From JAUICS01 sp964384335 (GTDB taxonomy: Bacteria > Pseudomonadota > Alphaproteobacteria > Micavibrionales > Micavibrionaceae), in contig CAYLKN010000004.1 of the NCBI GenBank assembly GCA_964384335.1, positions 1 through 64,000 of the forward strand: a DNA stretch of 64,000 nt. Reading direction: 5' to 3'. Positions 43,992 to 53,809 of the stretch are shown piece by piece; position 1 is the stretch's first letter; the number at the start of each line of letters is the position of its first letter. Made by a program: the position numbers and the translations under genes. The notes beneath the pieces are model-generated. The model made no database searches and was not told the DNA's origin. It worked only from the letters and a program-made list of their open reading frames with translations.

Positions 43992-45985
43992 ATGATAAGA
44001 GAGAATACGGGAAAGATCTTAAAATATGCCGCCTTGCCCGGAATTGTGCCAAGGGTTAAGGAGCTGTTCGGCAGCGGCTTTGACCAGCTTGCGTATCTTA
44101 TGGCGGTTATCTATGCCATGGTGCGTCTGCTTCCGCCCGCGCATCCTTATCTTAATCCCGCTAATGTAGGCCGCTACGGGATCGTCAATGTCATTGCCGA
44201 AGCCGCAAACAATCTCGTTATCAGCCGGGATAATATCGACAAAATAATCATTTTTATTATCCTGCTTCTCGGTATCATATTACTTGTTTTCCAGTTCTTC
44301 ACACTGCTTTTGGTCATGGCCGCGGGCGCGGGCGTGGCGCAGGCGAGCCCGGGCGGCGGCAATCCCGCGCCACCCGCCGGTTTCGGGGAATTGTTTGACA
44401 CGCCAAGCAAGGCGACGGATCTGGCCCACATTGCGCTTGATATGATCTTTGGAGTAACCCGCGACGGAGGACAGCCGTTTTTTGAATCCTGTGTCGGAAC
44501 CGGCCAGCCATGCGTGCAGGCAGGAGGGGACGATACGAGCCTTAATTTTGCCGGGGTTAATTTCCCCTGGCCGTTCCATGAGGCACTGCATACGATGTTC
44601 CAGCTTTACAGCATAGGATTGCTTGTTATAGGCGTTATAATATTTCTGTATTTCATCATAACGATTGTTGCGGAAACGGCACAAAGCGGTACGCCGTTTG
44701 GCAAGCGTTTCAACACGGTATGGGCGCCCATCCGCATGATTGTGGCTTTCGGCCTGCTTATTCCGATGGCAAGCGGCCTGAATACGGCCCAATATATTAC
44801 CCTTTACGCTGCAAAGTGGGGGTCCGGTTTTGCAACGAACGCGTGGGAACGTTTTCACATCACACTTGGTACAAGAGATATCTTTTCCGGTGAAAACGCA
44901 AAGCTTATCGCGCGGGGCGCGACACCCTCCATGTCAGACTTAGCCATGTTTATGCATTTTGTTTATGCCTGTAAGGAAATGCAGATACGTAATTCTCAGG
45001 GCCGTGGTTTTGGTACACCGGGCCAGGGTGTCTTCGGTGCATGGATGAAGACGCCGGGTAAAAACCGGCAACGATTAAGCGATTCAGCAGCGGCGGTTGA
45101 TTATTTTGACGGCAAGACTGTTACGGTGGTTTTCGGAAAAACGAAACGAGGTCTACAGACCGTTACACCTGATTGCGGATCAGTACAAATCCCTGTTCAG
45201 GGGCGGTTGTCAGATGATGCTGACGGCCCTAATCCGCCGGNNNNNNNNNNNNNNNNNNNNNNNNNNNNNNNNNNNNNNNNNNNNNNNNNNNNNNNNNNNN
45301 NNNNNNNNNNNNNNNNNNNNNNNNNNNNNNNNNNNNNNNNTCTTCCATGTTGCTTACTTTTGCCTCGGTTGGGCTTGCGGCAGGGTTTATTCTTTTCTAC
45401 ATACTTGCTTTCATGCCTTTTCTATACTTTTTCTTTGCATTTTCCGGCTGGCTTAAATCAATTTTCGAAGCGATGGTTGGTGTTCCTCTCTGGGCACTGG
45501 CACATATTCGTATTGACGGGGACGGCCTTCCGGGTGATGCAGGTGCAAACGGATATTACCTTCTTCTGGAAGTATTCCTGCGCCCTATTCTTATCTTGTT
45601 CGGCCTGCTGCTCAGTATTGTTAGTTTTACGGCCCTGGCGGACATTCTGAACGAAATCTTTGATCTGGTGGTCAATAACGTTTCCGGGACGACTATAGCC
45701 GCCGACGCTGATCCCTCGAATGCATACAAGAAAGGACCGATAGATCAGCTCTTCTTTACTGTTATGTATGCCGTTGTTCTCTATCTTCTTGCGACCTCAA
45801 CGTTCAAGGCAATTGATCTTGTGCCGAAAAGCATATTGCGCTGGATCGGTCAGAAAGATCTGCAATCCTTCGGTGATATGCAACAGGATCCATTGGAAAA
45901 CGTTGTTCAGTATGCAGGTATCGGCGGTCAGCAGGCCTTTGGACAGTTAACAGGGGGCCTGCAAGGCTTTAACAATATAAAATAA
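43992..45985 (+). CDS. DotA/TraY-family membrane protein 2 (contains a true gap)
   Basis: A tandem paralogue of the gene just upstream. 'LPGIVPRVKELFGSGFDQLAYLMAVIYAMVRLLPPAHPYLNPANVGRYGI', 'PFGKRFNTVWAPIRMIVAFGLLIPMASGLNTAQYITLYAAKWGSGFATNAW' and, after the gap, 'MPFLYFFFAFSGWLKSIFEAMVGVPLWALAHIRIDG' align part by part with the first protein. The 5' part (to 45240) and 3' part (from 45341) lie in different frames relative to each other, as expected with an arbitrary 100-N spacer. It starts 43 bases after its neighbour, so both are probably one operon. Confidence 0.72.
45241..45340. other. Assembly gap placeholder (100 N), real missing sequence
   Basis: The flanks share no overlap. Comparing with the upstream paralogue, the part between the conserved 'DCG/VCG' segment and the C-terminal spans is missing. 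If the two proteins are colinear, about 1 kb is absent. Confidence 0.75.
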
Positions 45986-46003
45986 TACGGAATAAAGCCG
46001 GTC

Positions 46004-47344
46004 CTACATCTCCGCCAGTTTCTTTTCGAGCCAGTGGATGTTGTAGTCCCCGCTGATAAAGGCCGGATCGTCGATAATATCGAGATAGAGGGGCAGGGTT
46101 GTTTTGATGCCCTCGATCACGGTTTCGTTGATGGCGCGTTTCAGACGGCTTAAGCACTCTTCCCGGTTGCGCCCGTGAACAATAAGCTTTCCGATCATCG
46201 AGTCATAGGATGAAGGGATGCGGTACCCTGAATAAATTGCACTGTCAAACCGTACGCCAATCCCGCCGGGGGCATGGAATTGCCTGACTTCACCGGGGCA
46301 AGGGATAAAAGTGCGTGGATCTTCCGCGTTTATCCTGACTTCAACCGCATGGCCTCTGAAATGTGTTTTTTCCTGTTTTATGCTCAGTTCTTCACCCGCA
46401 GCCACCCGGATCTGCTCCGCAATTAAATCATAGCCCGTGGTCATTTCCGTGACCGGATGTTCAACCTGGATCCGCGTATTCATTTCCATGAAAAAGAAAC
46501 GGCCGTCCTCATAAAGAAACTCGATGGTTCCTGCACCTTCATACCCAAGTTCCCGAACGGTTTTTGAGGATAAAAGGCCGATTTCCTGTCGTAACGAGTC
46601 CGTCAGAACGGGTGAGGGGGCTTCTTCGATCAGTTTCTGATGACGCCTCTGGATCGAGCAATCCCGCTCGCCGAGATGAACGGCATTGCCGTGTGAGTCT
46701 CCAAAAATCTGAAATTCAATGTGCCGCGGATTACTGAGGAATTTCTCAATATATACGGAATCGTCACCGAAATTGGCCTTGGCTTCGTTTCTTGCGGTTT
46801 TATAGGCCTCCTCAAAATCCTTTTCCTCGTGGACAACTTTCATTCCTTTTCCGCCGCCGCCGGAGGATGCCTTGATAAGGACGGGGTATCCGATATCCCG
46901 GGCAATACTTCTGCCCTCTTCGGCATCCTTTAGAATGCCTTCCGAGCCCGGAACAACGGGGAGTCCTGATTTCTGCACTGTCTTTTTTGCGGTTGCCTTA
47001 TCCCCCATCGTTTCGATGATTTCAGGAGAGGGTCCAATGAACTTGAATCCGTGCTCTTTAACCATTCGGGCAAACTGCGCATTTTCAGAAAGAAAGCCGT
47101 ATCCGGGATGTATGGCATCCGCATTGGTGATGGTTGCGGCGCTCAAAATGCTGGGAATATTGAGATAGCTCTGCGGTGAGGGGGCTGCGCCGATACACAC
47201 GCTTTCATCCGCAAGGCGCACAGCCATTGAATTGGCGTCAATGGTTGAATGCACGGCAACTGTTTCAATGCCCATTTCCCGGCAGGCCCTTATGATCCGG
47301 AGGGAAATTTCACCGCGGTTTGCTATCAGAACTTTTTTAAACAT
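46004..47344 (-). CDS. accC: Acetyl-CoA carboxylase biotin carboxylase subunit
   Basis: The 446-residue enzyme carboxylates the biotin on AccB with bicarbonate and ATP. It has 'LIANRGEISLRIIRACREMGIETVAVHS', 'HPGYGFLSENAQFA', 'KASSGGGGKGMKVV' (ATP loop, about 159-172), 'FMEMNTRIQVEHPVTEMTTGYDL' and 'AVEVRINAEDP'. Full length and typical. The stop is convergent with the second DotA/TraY-like gene. accB lies 33 bases upstream in the same transcript. Confidence 0.95.
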   Translation of the reverse strand: MFKKVLIANRGEISLRIIRACREMGIETVAVHSTIDANSMAVRLADESVCIGAAPSPQSYLNIPSILSAATITNADAIHPGYGFLSENAQFARMVKEHGFKFIGPSPEIIETMGDKATAKKTVQKSGLPVVPGSEGILKDAEEGRSIARDIGYPVLIKASSGGGGKGMKVVHEEKDFEEAYKTARNEAKANFGDDSVYIEKFLSNPRHIEFQIFGDSHGNAVHLGERDCSIQRRHQKLIEEAPSPVLTDSLRQEIGLLSSKTVRELGYEGAGTIEFLYEDGRFFFMEMNTRIQVEHPVTEMTTGYDLIAEQIRVAAGEELSIKQEKTHFRGHAVEVRINAEDPRTFIPCPGEVRQFHAPGGIGVRFDSAIYSGYRIPSSYDSMIGKLIVHGRNREECLSRLKRAINETVIEGIKTTLPLYLDIIDDPAFISGDYNIHWLEKKLAEM

Positions 47345-47377
47345 ATAAGAATCTCGAAATCACAGATTAATTAATGG

Positions 47378-47854
47378 TTACTCGACAACCATTAATACAT
47401 CACCGAATTCAACAGGTTGTCCGTTTTCTATCAAAATCCGCGTAACTGTGCCGCTTTTTTCTGATTTGATCGGGTTCATAACCTTCATGGCCTCTATAAT
47501 AACAATTGTGTCGCCTGCCTTTATGCTGTCCCCTTTCTGGACAAACGGTGCAGCACCCGGCTCGGGCTGAAGATATGCGGTCCCGACCATAGGAGATGTT
47601 ATCGCGCCCGGATGCTCACCCGCAGACAGGTTCGGCGCATCTGTCGAGGCGACCTGGGGCGTTGTCGGATCGGAAGACATACCTGTCGCATCCATCACAT
47701 TTACCGGCTGGGCCTGAGCGCCGCCGAAAGTCATAACTGCTCCCGATTTACTAACCCTTATGGAGCGGTCGCCGTCCGCAACCTCGATTTCTGCAAGACC
47801 GGTTTCATCAAGCAGGGCTGCAAGTTGTTTAATACTGTCCGAATCGATTTTCAT
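47378..47854 (-). CDS. accB: Acetyl-CoA carboxylase biotin carboxyl carrier protein
   Basis: The 158-residue protein has an N-terminal helix, a Gln/Pro/Ala-rich linker and a biotinyl domain with the biotin lysine in 'IVIIEAMKVMNPIKSEKSGTVTRILIENGQPVEFGDVLMVVE'. It carries carboxybiotin between AccC and the carboxyltransferase. 'PMVGTAYLQPEPGAAPFVQKGDSIKAGD' is the usual domain start. It lies between aroQ and accC, the order common in alphaproteobacteria. Confidence 0.95.
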   Translation of the reverse strand: MKIDSDSIKQLAALLDETGLAEIEVADGDRSIRVSKSGAVMTFGGAQAQPVNVMDATGMSSDPTTPQVASTDAPNLSAGEHPGAITSPMVGTAYLQPEPGAAPFVQKGDSIKAGDTIVIIEAMKVMNPIKSEKSGTVTRILIENGQPVEFGDVLMVVE

Positions 47855-47874
47855 GACACTGTTATCCGTCGTTT

Positions 47875-48312
47875 TTATTCTGCCAAAATAGTGTTGAGCG
47901 CCTGTAAAGCCAAAGTGTAACTTTCCGCCCCGAACCCGGCGATAATACCTTTTGCCAGAGGTGAAATAAAGGATGTTTTTCTGAAATGCTCACGCGCATG
48001 GGGGTTTGACATATGCACTTCGATGACTGGTATATCAAGCATCTTCAGAGCATCGTGAATAGCCACCGAAGTATGCGTATAGGCCGCGGCATTGATGATC
48101 AACCCGTCATAGTTTTCCATTGCGTCATGAACCCATTCAATTATCTCTGACTCTGCGTTGCTTTGCCTGACCTCAACCTTCATATCAAAACCGGCTCCGG
48201 CTTCCTGCAAGTCCTTTGTCAGGTTCTCCAGTGTCTGGCTTCCGTAAAACTGACTCTCCCGTTTGCCAAGCATATTGAAATTCGGGCCTTTTATGATGAG
48301 GACAGTTTTCAT
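47875..48312 (-). CDS. aroQ: Type II 3-dehydroquinate dehydratase
   Basis: The 145-residue enzyme takes the third step of the shikimate pathway. It has 'IIKGPNFNMLGKRESQFYGSQTLENL' with the catalytic Tyr, 'VRQSNAESEIIEWVHDA', 'INAAAYTHTSVAIHDAL' and 'PVIEVHMSNPHAREHFRKTSFISPLAKGIIAGFG' with the catalytic His. It is the first gene of the aroQ-accB-accC run. Confidence 0.94.
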   Translation of the reverse strand: MKTVLIIKGPNFNMLGKRESQFYGSQTLENLTKDLQEAGAGFDMKVEVRQSNAESEIIEWVHDAMENYDGLIINAAAYTHTSVAIHDALKMLDIPVIEVHMSNPHAREHFRKTSFISPLAKGIIAGFGAESYTLALQALNTILAE

Positions 48313-48332
48313 GAATTCTTTATCCGGTTTTT

Positions 48333-48917
48333 TTATCGGGCAGGCAAAATACCGGAATTGTCCGATTTGTTATCTCCTTCATTACACGCACAGCTGCATT
48401 TCCATGCATCACTGTAACGGTCATATATTGAAGGTTTGACTGATTGTTCCGTGATTACGGTTTTTACCAGAACCGGGCCGGTTTTTTCAAATTCAAGCAC
48501 AAGTGGAAAACTGTCACCGGTTTCGAGCTTTTCCTGAAGACCGATGAGCATGACATGAAGTCCCATCGGTTCCAGAGATACTTTGCCGCCTGCCGGGATG
48601 TCTATGGATGGAACCGGCCGCATCTGCATAATGCCTTCTGCCATTTTGTGCGTATGAAGCTCGACTTTTCCGGCAACTTTCGTGCGGGCCGCAATGATAC
48701 TGTCATCCTCGGTTGAAAGATTGTGAATCTCCATAAACACCGCGCCATTTCGGCCTTTGAGGGAAGGGTGTCCGTATGGCTGCAGGATTTCGATATTGTT
48801 GATATGCGTGACCTGGAAAACCCTGTCACCTCCTTCGTTTGCAGAGACAGATGTTCCTGCAAAGATAACGGCAAACAACAAGAGAAAAAGAAACGGTGTT
48901 TTATATTTCAAAGCCAT
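48333..48917 (-). CDS. Periplasmic copper chaperone PCu(A)C
   Basis: The 194-residue protein has a signal peptide (about 1-25) and the PCu(A)C domain. Copper ligands are in 'GAVFMEIHN', 'ELHTHKMAEGIMQMRP' and 'LEPMGLHVMLIGL' (H-x-M pattern). Such proteins deliver Cu(I) to cytochrome oxidase assembly. The C-terminal ~50 residues past the domain include 'CSCACNEGDN', an added Cys cluster that could bind metal. I choose the ATG at 48917, right after the pnp stop. A longer frame to 48974 overlaps pnp. Confidence 0.85.
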   Translation of the reverse strand: MALKYKTPFLFLLLFAVIFAGTSVSANEGGDRVFQVTHINNIEILQPYGHPSLKGRNGAVFMEIHNLSTEDDSIIAARTKVAGKVELHTHKMAEGIMQMRPVPSIDIPAGGKVSLEPMGLHVMLIGLQEKLETGDSFPLVLEFEKTGPVLVKTVITEQSVKPSIYDRYSDAWKCSCACNEGDNKSDNSGILPAR

Positions 48918-48918
48918 A

Positions 48919-51048
48919 TCAGCCGGCCTCTTTTTTTGACTGCTCAACAGGCTCGCCGCTTTCCTGATCGACACGTTGCATGGAAAGCTTTATCTTGCCG
49001 CGTTCATCAAAACCGATAACCATAACCTTTACGGTATCGCCTTCTTTAACGATATCCGTTGTTTTACCGACCCTGTAATCGGCCAGCTCGGATATATGAA
49101 CAAGGCCGTCGTATCCGCCAAGGAAATTGACAAACGCGCCAAAATCCATGGTTTTGACAACTTTTCCGGTGTAGATTTTATTCAGTTCCGGTTCTTCGGT
49201 AATATCGAATATCCGTTTTTTGGCTTTCTCTATGGCTTCGGCATCGGCACCGGCAATCTTGACACTGCCGTCATCGTCGATATCGATTTTGGTTCCAGTC
49301 TGTTCAATAATTTCACGGATAACCTTCCCGCCGGTTCCAATAACATCGCGGATTTTATCCTGTGGTATGGTAATGGAAACGATTTGCGGAGCGTAAGAAC
49401 TTATCTCATTACGGGATGTCGTAAGGGCTTCCGCCATTCTGTCGAGTATATGCAAACGGCCCTCTTTTGCCTGTTCGAGGGCAATACGCATGATTTCTTC
49501 AGTGATGGAGGTAATTTTAATATCCATCTGAAGGGCGGTGATCCCGTTCCCGGTTCCCGCAACCTTGAAATCCATATCTCCCAGAAAATCCTCATCACCC
49601 AGAATATCGCTAAGGACTGCGAATTTTTCATTCTCCTTAATAAGACCCATGGCAATTCCCGCGATTGGACGGGCCAACGGTGCGCCTGCATCCATCAATG
49701 AAAGGGAAGTTCCGCAAACAGTAGCCATCGACGTTGAACCGTTTGACTCCGTGATTTCGGCCACAGTCCGCATTGTGTAAGGGAATTCTTCTGCAGAAGG
49801 CAAAATGGGACGCACGGCCCGCTTTGCAAGATTGCCGTGCCCTATTTCACGTCTGCCCGGGGATCCGACCCGTCCGCATTCCCCAACAGAGTAAGGCGGG
49901 AAGTTATAGTGCAACATGAAACGGTCCCTGAATTCGCCGGCCAGTGCGTCGATGATTTGTTCATCCTGGCCCGTACCGAGCGTTGTGACAACGAGTGCCT
50001 GGGTCTCTCCCCGTGTGAAAAGTGCGGATCCGTGTGCTCTTGGCAATATTCCAACTTCTGCGGTAATCGGCCTGACGGTTTTTGTATCACGGCCGTCAAT
50101 ACGTTCACCTTTGTCCAGAACGTTATTCCGCACGATATATTTTTCCAGTTTCTTGAAAAGTGCGCCCAGAACCTCTTTGGTTATGCCGTCCTCTTCGCTG
50201 ATATGCTCTTCCTCAATTTTGGACTTGACTGCGCTGACCGCTTCCTGTCTTTGCTGTTTTTCGGCTATGACATAGGCGTCGGCAACGTTTTTGCTGTATT
50301 TCTTTTTGATCTGTTCAAACAACTTGTCCAGTTTTTCGTCTTTCTCAGGAAGGCTCCATGGCTCCTTCGCACATTCCTCGGCCAGGTCGATGATTGTATC
50401 GATAACCGGCTGGAAAGCCTTCCATCCGGCCATAACTGCCTTCAGCATGACTTCTTCCGGCAATTCTGAGGCTTCCGATTCAACCATCAGAACGCCTTCA
50501 CGCGTTCCGGCGACGACCAGATCCAGTTCGGACTCTTTAAGCTCGGCCAGTGTGGGGTTGATGATATAATTGCCGTCATTGTACCCGACGCGGCAGGCAG
50601 AAACCGGTCCCATGAAAGGAATGCCGGAAAGCGTTAATGCGGCGGAACACCCGATGATAGCGACAACGTCCGGATCATTCTCAAGATCGTGCGAAAGAAC
50701 GTGCGCAATGACCTGGGTTTCATTCAGGAAATTATCGACGAACAAAGGACGGATCGGGCGGTCAATCAGTCTTGAAACGAGGGTTTCATTATCGGATGGG
50801 CGGCCTTCTCTTTTCAGATAGCCGCCGGGTATGCGTCCGGCAGCATATGATTTTTCAATATAATTCACTGTCAGCGGGAAAAAATCCTGGCTTTCCCTGA
50901 CTTCACGGGCAGCGACGACGGTACATAAAACACTTGTGCCGCCGAGTGTCGCAACCACCGCCCCATCGGCCTGGCGGGCAATTTTTCCGGTCTCAAGTGT
51001 CAGCGTTTTTCCGGCGAATTCGATTTGACGTTTATATTCATTAAACAT
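48919..51048 (-). CDS. pnp: Polyribonucleotide nucleotidyltransferase (PNPase)
   Basis: The 709-residue phosphorolytic 3'-5' exoribonuclease has two RNase PH domains ('GRIPGGYLKREGRPSDNETLVSRLIDRP' and 'NFPPYSVGECGRVGSPGRREIGHGNLAKRA'), a helical linker, a KH domain ('DKIRDVIGTGGKVIREIIEQTGTKIDID') and an S1 domain ('GKVVKTMDFGAFVNFLGGYDGLVHISELADYRV'). Full length. The usual neighbour rpsO is not next to it; the divergent gene is gpmA. Confidence 0.96.
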   Translation of the reverse strand: MFNEYKRQIEFAGKTLTLETGKIARQADGAVVATLGGTSVLCTVVAAREVRESQDFFPLTVNYIEKSYAAGRIPGGYLKREGRPSDNETLVSRLIDRPIRPLFVDNFLNETQVIAHVLSHDLENDPDVVAIIGCSAALTLSGIPFMGPVSACRVGYNDGNYIINPTLAELKESELDLVVAGTREGVLMVESEASELPEEVMLKAVMAGWKAFQPVIDTIIDLAEECAKEPWSLPEKDEKLDKLFEQIKKKYSKNVADAYVIAEKQQRQEAVSAVKSKIEEEHISEEDGITKEVLGALFKKLEKYIVRNNVLDKGERIDGRDTKTVRPITAEVGILPRAHGSALFTRGETQALVVTTLGTGQDEQIIDALAGEFRDRFMLHYNFPPYSVGECGRVGSPGRREIGHGNLAKRAVRPILPSAEEFPYTMRTVAEITESNGSTSMATVCGTSLSLMDAGAPLARPIAGIAMGLIKENEKFAVLSDILGDEDFLGDMDFKVAGTGNGITALQMDIKITSITEEIMRIALEQAKEGRLHILDRMAEALTTSRNEISSYAPQIVSITIPQDKIRDVIGTGGKVIREIIEQTGTKIDIDDDGSVKIAGADAEAIEKAKKRIFDITEEPELNKIYTGKVVKTMDFGAFVNFLGGYDGLVHISELADYRVGKTTDIVKEGDTVKVMVIGFDERGKIKLSMQRVDQESGEPVEQSKKEAG

Positions 51049-51161
51049 GATATGTCCTCTTTTATGGTTATAATAGTTTACAAGTATAGTTGAGGATATA
51101 CCCGCTTCCCTGGCGGTGGACGATCAAAAGCAATAAAATGAATGTCTGCGGTTTATTGCGC

Positions 51162-51192
51162 TTGACAGTCAACCGTCGGATTTTGGTATATC
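51162..51192 (+). promoter_or_regulatory. Candidate promoter of gpmA
   Basis: TTGACA (51162-51167) and TATATC (51187-51192) are 19 bases apart, slightly long. The element lies in the pnp-gpmA divergent spacer. Confidence 0.4.
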
Positions 51193-51294
51193 TTCAAACA
51201 GCATCATTTAATTGCATTATTGAGCAAAGTTGTCAAAGTCTTTATCAACAGTAATGAAACGAAAGGTATGAAAGACATGAAAGGCATGAAAGGC

Positions 51295-51954
51295 ATGGGC
51301 AAACAATTTCTGGTACTTTTAAGACACGGGCAGAGCTTATGGAATTTGGAAAACCGTTTCACGGGATTTGTTGACCAGCCTTTAAGCCATAACGGGATAA
51401 GGGAAGCGGAAGAGGCAGGTAATAAAATCCGTAAAGCCGGTATAGAATTCGATTATGTTTTTACAAGCACGCTTGAGCGCGCATATAAAACTGCCGAAAT
51501 TGCACTTGAAAAGGCCGGATACAGTGCACTTGTGCCTCACATGACAAAGCATGACGATCTGAGAGAGCGTGACTACGGCGATCTGACAGGCCAAAACAAA
51601 GACGAGGCCAGGGCCCGGTTTGGGGAAGAACAGGTCCAGATATGGCGGCGGTCCTATGATGTCAGTCCGCCAGGGGGTGAGAGCCTGAAAGACGTTGTGG
51701 AGAAAAGGGTCAGGCCGTATTTCGAGCATACGATCAAGCCGTTTCTTGATGAAGGCAAAAACGTTCTGATTGCGGCGCATGGGAATTCGTTAAGGGCGAT
51801 GCTTATAATTCTGGATCAGGAAACCCCGGAAACAATCAATGGAGCTGAAATTCCAACAGGTGTGCCTCTGGTTTTTGAGATTTCTGACAAAGAAATAACC
51901 GCCCGCTATTTTCTCGATGATAAGGAAGATGATCCTCTCGCCAACCGGGGATGA
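51295..51954 (+). CDS. gpmA: 2,3-bisphosphoglycerate-dependent phosphoglycerate mutase
   Basis: The 219-residue glycolytic mutase has the catalytic 'LVLLRHGQSLWNLENRFTGFVDQPLS' (phospho-histidine in RHG), 'RERDYGDLTGQNKDEAR', 'PPGGESLKDV' and 'VLIAAHGNSLRAMLI'. The start is unclear: in-frame ATGs lie at 51268, 51277, 51286 and 51295, in a nine-base repeat coding Met-Lys-Asp/Gly, and the frame also opens from a TTG at 51220. I choose the last ATG because homologues begin a few residues before the RHG motif. Confidence 0.88.
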   Translation: MGKQFLVLLRHGQSLWNLENRFTGFVDQPLSHNGIREAEEAGNKIRKAGIEFDYVFTSTLERAYKTAEIALEKAGYSALVPHMTKHDDLRERDYGDLTGQNKDEARARFGEEQVQIWRRSYDVSPPGGESLKDVVEKRVRPYFEHTIKPFLDEGKNVLIAAHGNSLRAMLIILDQETPETINGAEIPTGVPLVFEISDKEITARYFLDDKEDDPLANRG

Positions 51955-52052
51955 CGAGGTTTTAATTCAATTTGACAGTTCCTGCAGTTCTGATTGGATG
52001 TAATAAACGGGTCCTGAGCCCTGAGTCGCATTGAAATTATCACAAACGGTTT

Positions 52053-52805
52053 TTAGAATGGGAACAGGATATCATAAATCTGCTGTCCGTATCTCGGTTG
52101 CTGGACATCAGTCAAAATGCCTTCCCCGCCATAGTGTATGCGTGCTTCTGCAATCTTGTCATAGTTGATTGTATTGTCGCGGTTGATATCTTCCGGCCTT
52201 ATTATCCCCTGGATACTTAAGAGACGTTTTTCGAAATTCACCACCACTTCCTGGCGTCCGTAGATGGCTAGATTACCGTTCGGTAAAATCTGGCTGACGA
52301 TTGCTGCAAGGCGCAGCTCAATTTCTTCTTCCCTCTCGGTTGAAGCCGAACCGGAATGATTGGAATCGGAATCAAAATCAATAAGACTTCCGGGTGAAAT
52401 GGCCTGGGGCAGGATTTTTCCGAGACTGGCTTCATATCCGAGCAGTCGGTCGAGGCCGGCTTCTTCGCCGTTTGTCCGCTGCCGTGATGTTTCGTTTTCA
52501 ATTTCAGCCTCGTCATCAATATCAATCAATACGGTAAGAATATCGCCGACTTCGTCTGCGCGCTGATCTTCAAAGAAATTGCGCCGGCTTGGCTGCCAAA
52601 GGGAATTCGGACCGGGCCGGGCGGTTTTCGGCGTGGGCATAGGCATGCTGATAGGCTTGTAATCTCTTGATTCAATTGGATTTTCTATCTGGCTCATCTT
52701 CGGTGCTTTGCCTACATTTTCGATACGGTCCAGCGTGTTGCCGCACCCTGCCAGAATCAGAGTGATCCCGATACACAAAAAAGAAAAATAAAAGATATTA
52801 GCCAT
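52053..52805 (-). CDS. flgH: Flagellar L-ring protein
   Basis: The 250-residue outer-membrane lipoprotein has a signal peptide with lipobox 'LILAGC' (Cys near residue 21). The L-ring domain shows 'SLWQPSRRNFFEDQRADEVGDILTVLIDIDDEAEIENETSRQR', 'LRLAAIVSQILPNGNLAIYGRQEVVVNFEKRLLSIQGIIRPEDIN' and a C-terminal 'RYGQQIYDILFPF'. I choose the ATG at 52805, which overlaps the flgA stop by eight bases. It needs the lgt product encoded at 17948-18754. Confidence 0.93.
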   Translation of the reverse strand: MANIFYFSFLCIGITLILAGCGNTLDRIENVGKAPKMSQIENPIESRDYKPISMPMPTPKTARPGPNSLWQPSRRNFFEDQRADEVGDILTVLIDIDDEAEIENETSRQRTNGEEAGLDRLLGYEASLGKILPQAISPGSLIDFDSDSNHSGSASTEREEEIELRLAAIVSQILPNGNLAIYGRQEVVVNFEKRLLSIQGIIRPEDINRDNTINYDKIAEARIHYGGEGILTDVQQPRYGQQIYDILFPF

Positions 52806-53781
52806 TATACACCTCCACAACGCCATTGTTTTGGACAATGCCCTGCACGAACCGGTTGCTGTCCAGATTCATGATTCTGATCAGATCTCCTTCCGATCCA
52901 TTCTGCATTGCCTTGCCTTTGGTAGTCAGTTTAAGAACATTTGAGGTGTAAACGAGTGTTACAGACTCCCCCCTTTCAACAAGCAGAGGCTTTTGGATTG
53001 TACCCTGGATCACGGGCCTTCCAGGAAGAATGATACGTTTTGGTGTCATGCCAATCAGATCCTCCTTTTTGACGAGAATGTCGGATTCAAGTGCACTGTG
53101 ACGGACTTCCATCATTACGACATCATTAAAACCGATAATGTCCCCGTTTTGCATTCTCTCTGCCAGAACCGGAATCTCGACAATCTGTTCAACGGCTCCT
53201 TTAACCGAAATTTTTTGCAGGGGTTTTTCGAGCGAAGGGGCGGCCAGTGTGGCATGAAAGCGCCCGGTTCTGTAATCATATTCAAAATCTTTGATTTCAG
53301 CTGACGGTTTGTGTTTTCCGGGCAGGATGATTTCCGGAACCTTGCCCAGAAAAGTTATATTTATTTTTTCTGAATGCCCTTTTTCACGCAGATGTTTTTC
53401 AATCAGTTCAGTAATATTTTTAAGGCCGATAACGGAAGCCGACCGTTTGATCACGACCTGCTCAAACCCTCCCGGGCGCCAGTTGATGCCGTAACTTTCG
53501 GCAAGTCTTGCCAGAGCCTGCGTGCCAATAATCATCTCTTCCCCTGGCGAAGGGGCATAGCCAAGGACAATATCCGCCTTGCCTTCAATATCGTCAAAAA
53601 TATCACCAAGATGAACGGTGTTTCTTTCAATAACAGTGATATCCCTGACAGAAGATACGGCGAAAGCCTGCCGGATGTTCAGCAGAATGAAAGTCAGTGC
53701 AAGAAACAGAACGATGCTGAAAAGCATAAGCTTCATACTGACATCGTGTCTGTTCCAGAAATGTTTTAAAGCATTAATCAT
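52798..53781 (-). CDS. flgA: Flagellar basal-body P-ring formation chaperone
   Basis: The 327-residue periplasmic chaperone for FlgI polymerisation has a membrane/signal segment at about 17-40. A SAF domain near 180-240 follows ('VLAERMQNGDIIGFNDVVMMEVR') and the typical C-terminal 'LLVERGESVTLVYTSNVLKLTTKGKAMQNGSEGDLIRIMNLDSNRFVQGIVQNNGVVEVYNG'-like end. The first 16 residues before the signal segment are unusual, and an ATG at 53736 would remove them. It lies between flgG and flgH. Confidence 0.9.
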   Translation of the reverse strand: MINALKHFWNRHDVSMKLMLFSIVLFLALTFILLNIRQAFAVSSVRDITVIERNTVHLGDIFDDIEGKADIVLGYAPSPGEEMIIGTQALARLAESYGINWRPGGFEQVVIKRSASVIGLKNITELIEKHLREKGHSEKINITFLGKVPEIILPGKHKPSAEIKDFEYDYRTGRFHATLAAPSLEKPLQKISVKGAVEQIVEIPVLAERMQNGDIIGFNDVVMMEVRHSALESDILVKKEDLIGMTPKRIILPGRPVIQGTIQKPLLVERGESVTLVYTSNVLKLTTKGKAMQNGSEGDLIRIMNLDSNRFVQGIVQNNGVVEVYNG

Positions 53782-53809
53782 GTTTCCCTTCCCGGTTTTT
53801 GGTCAGATC

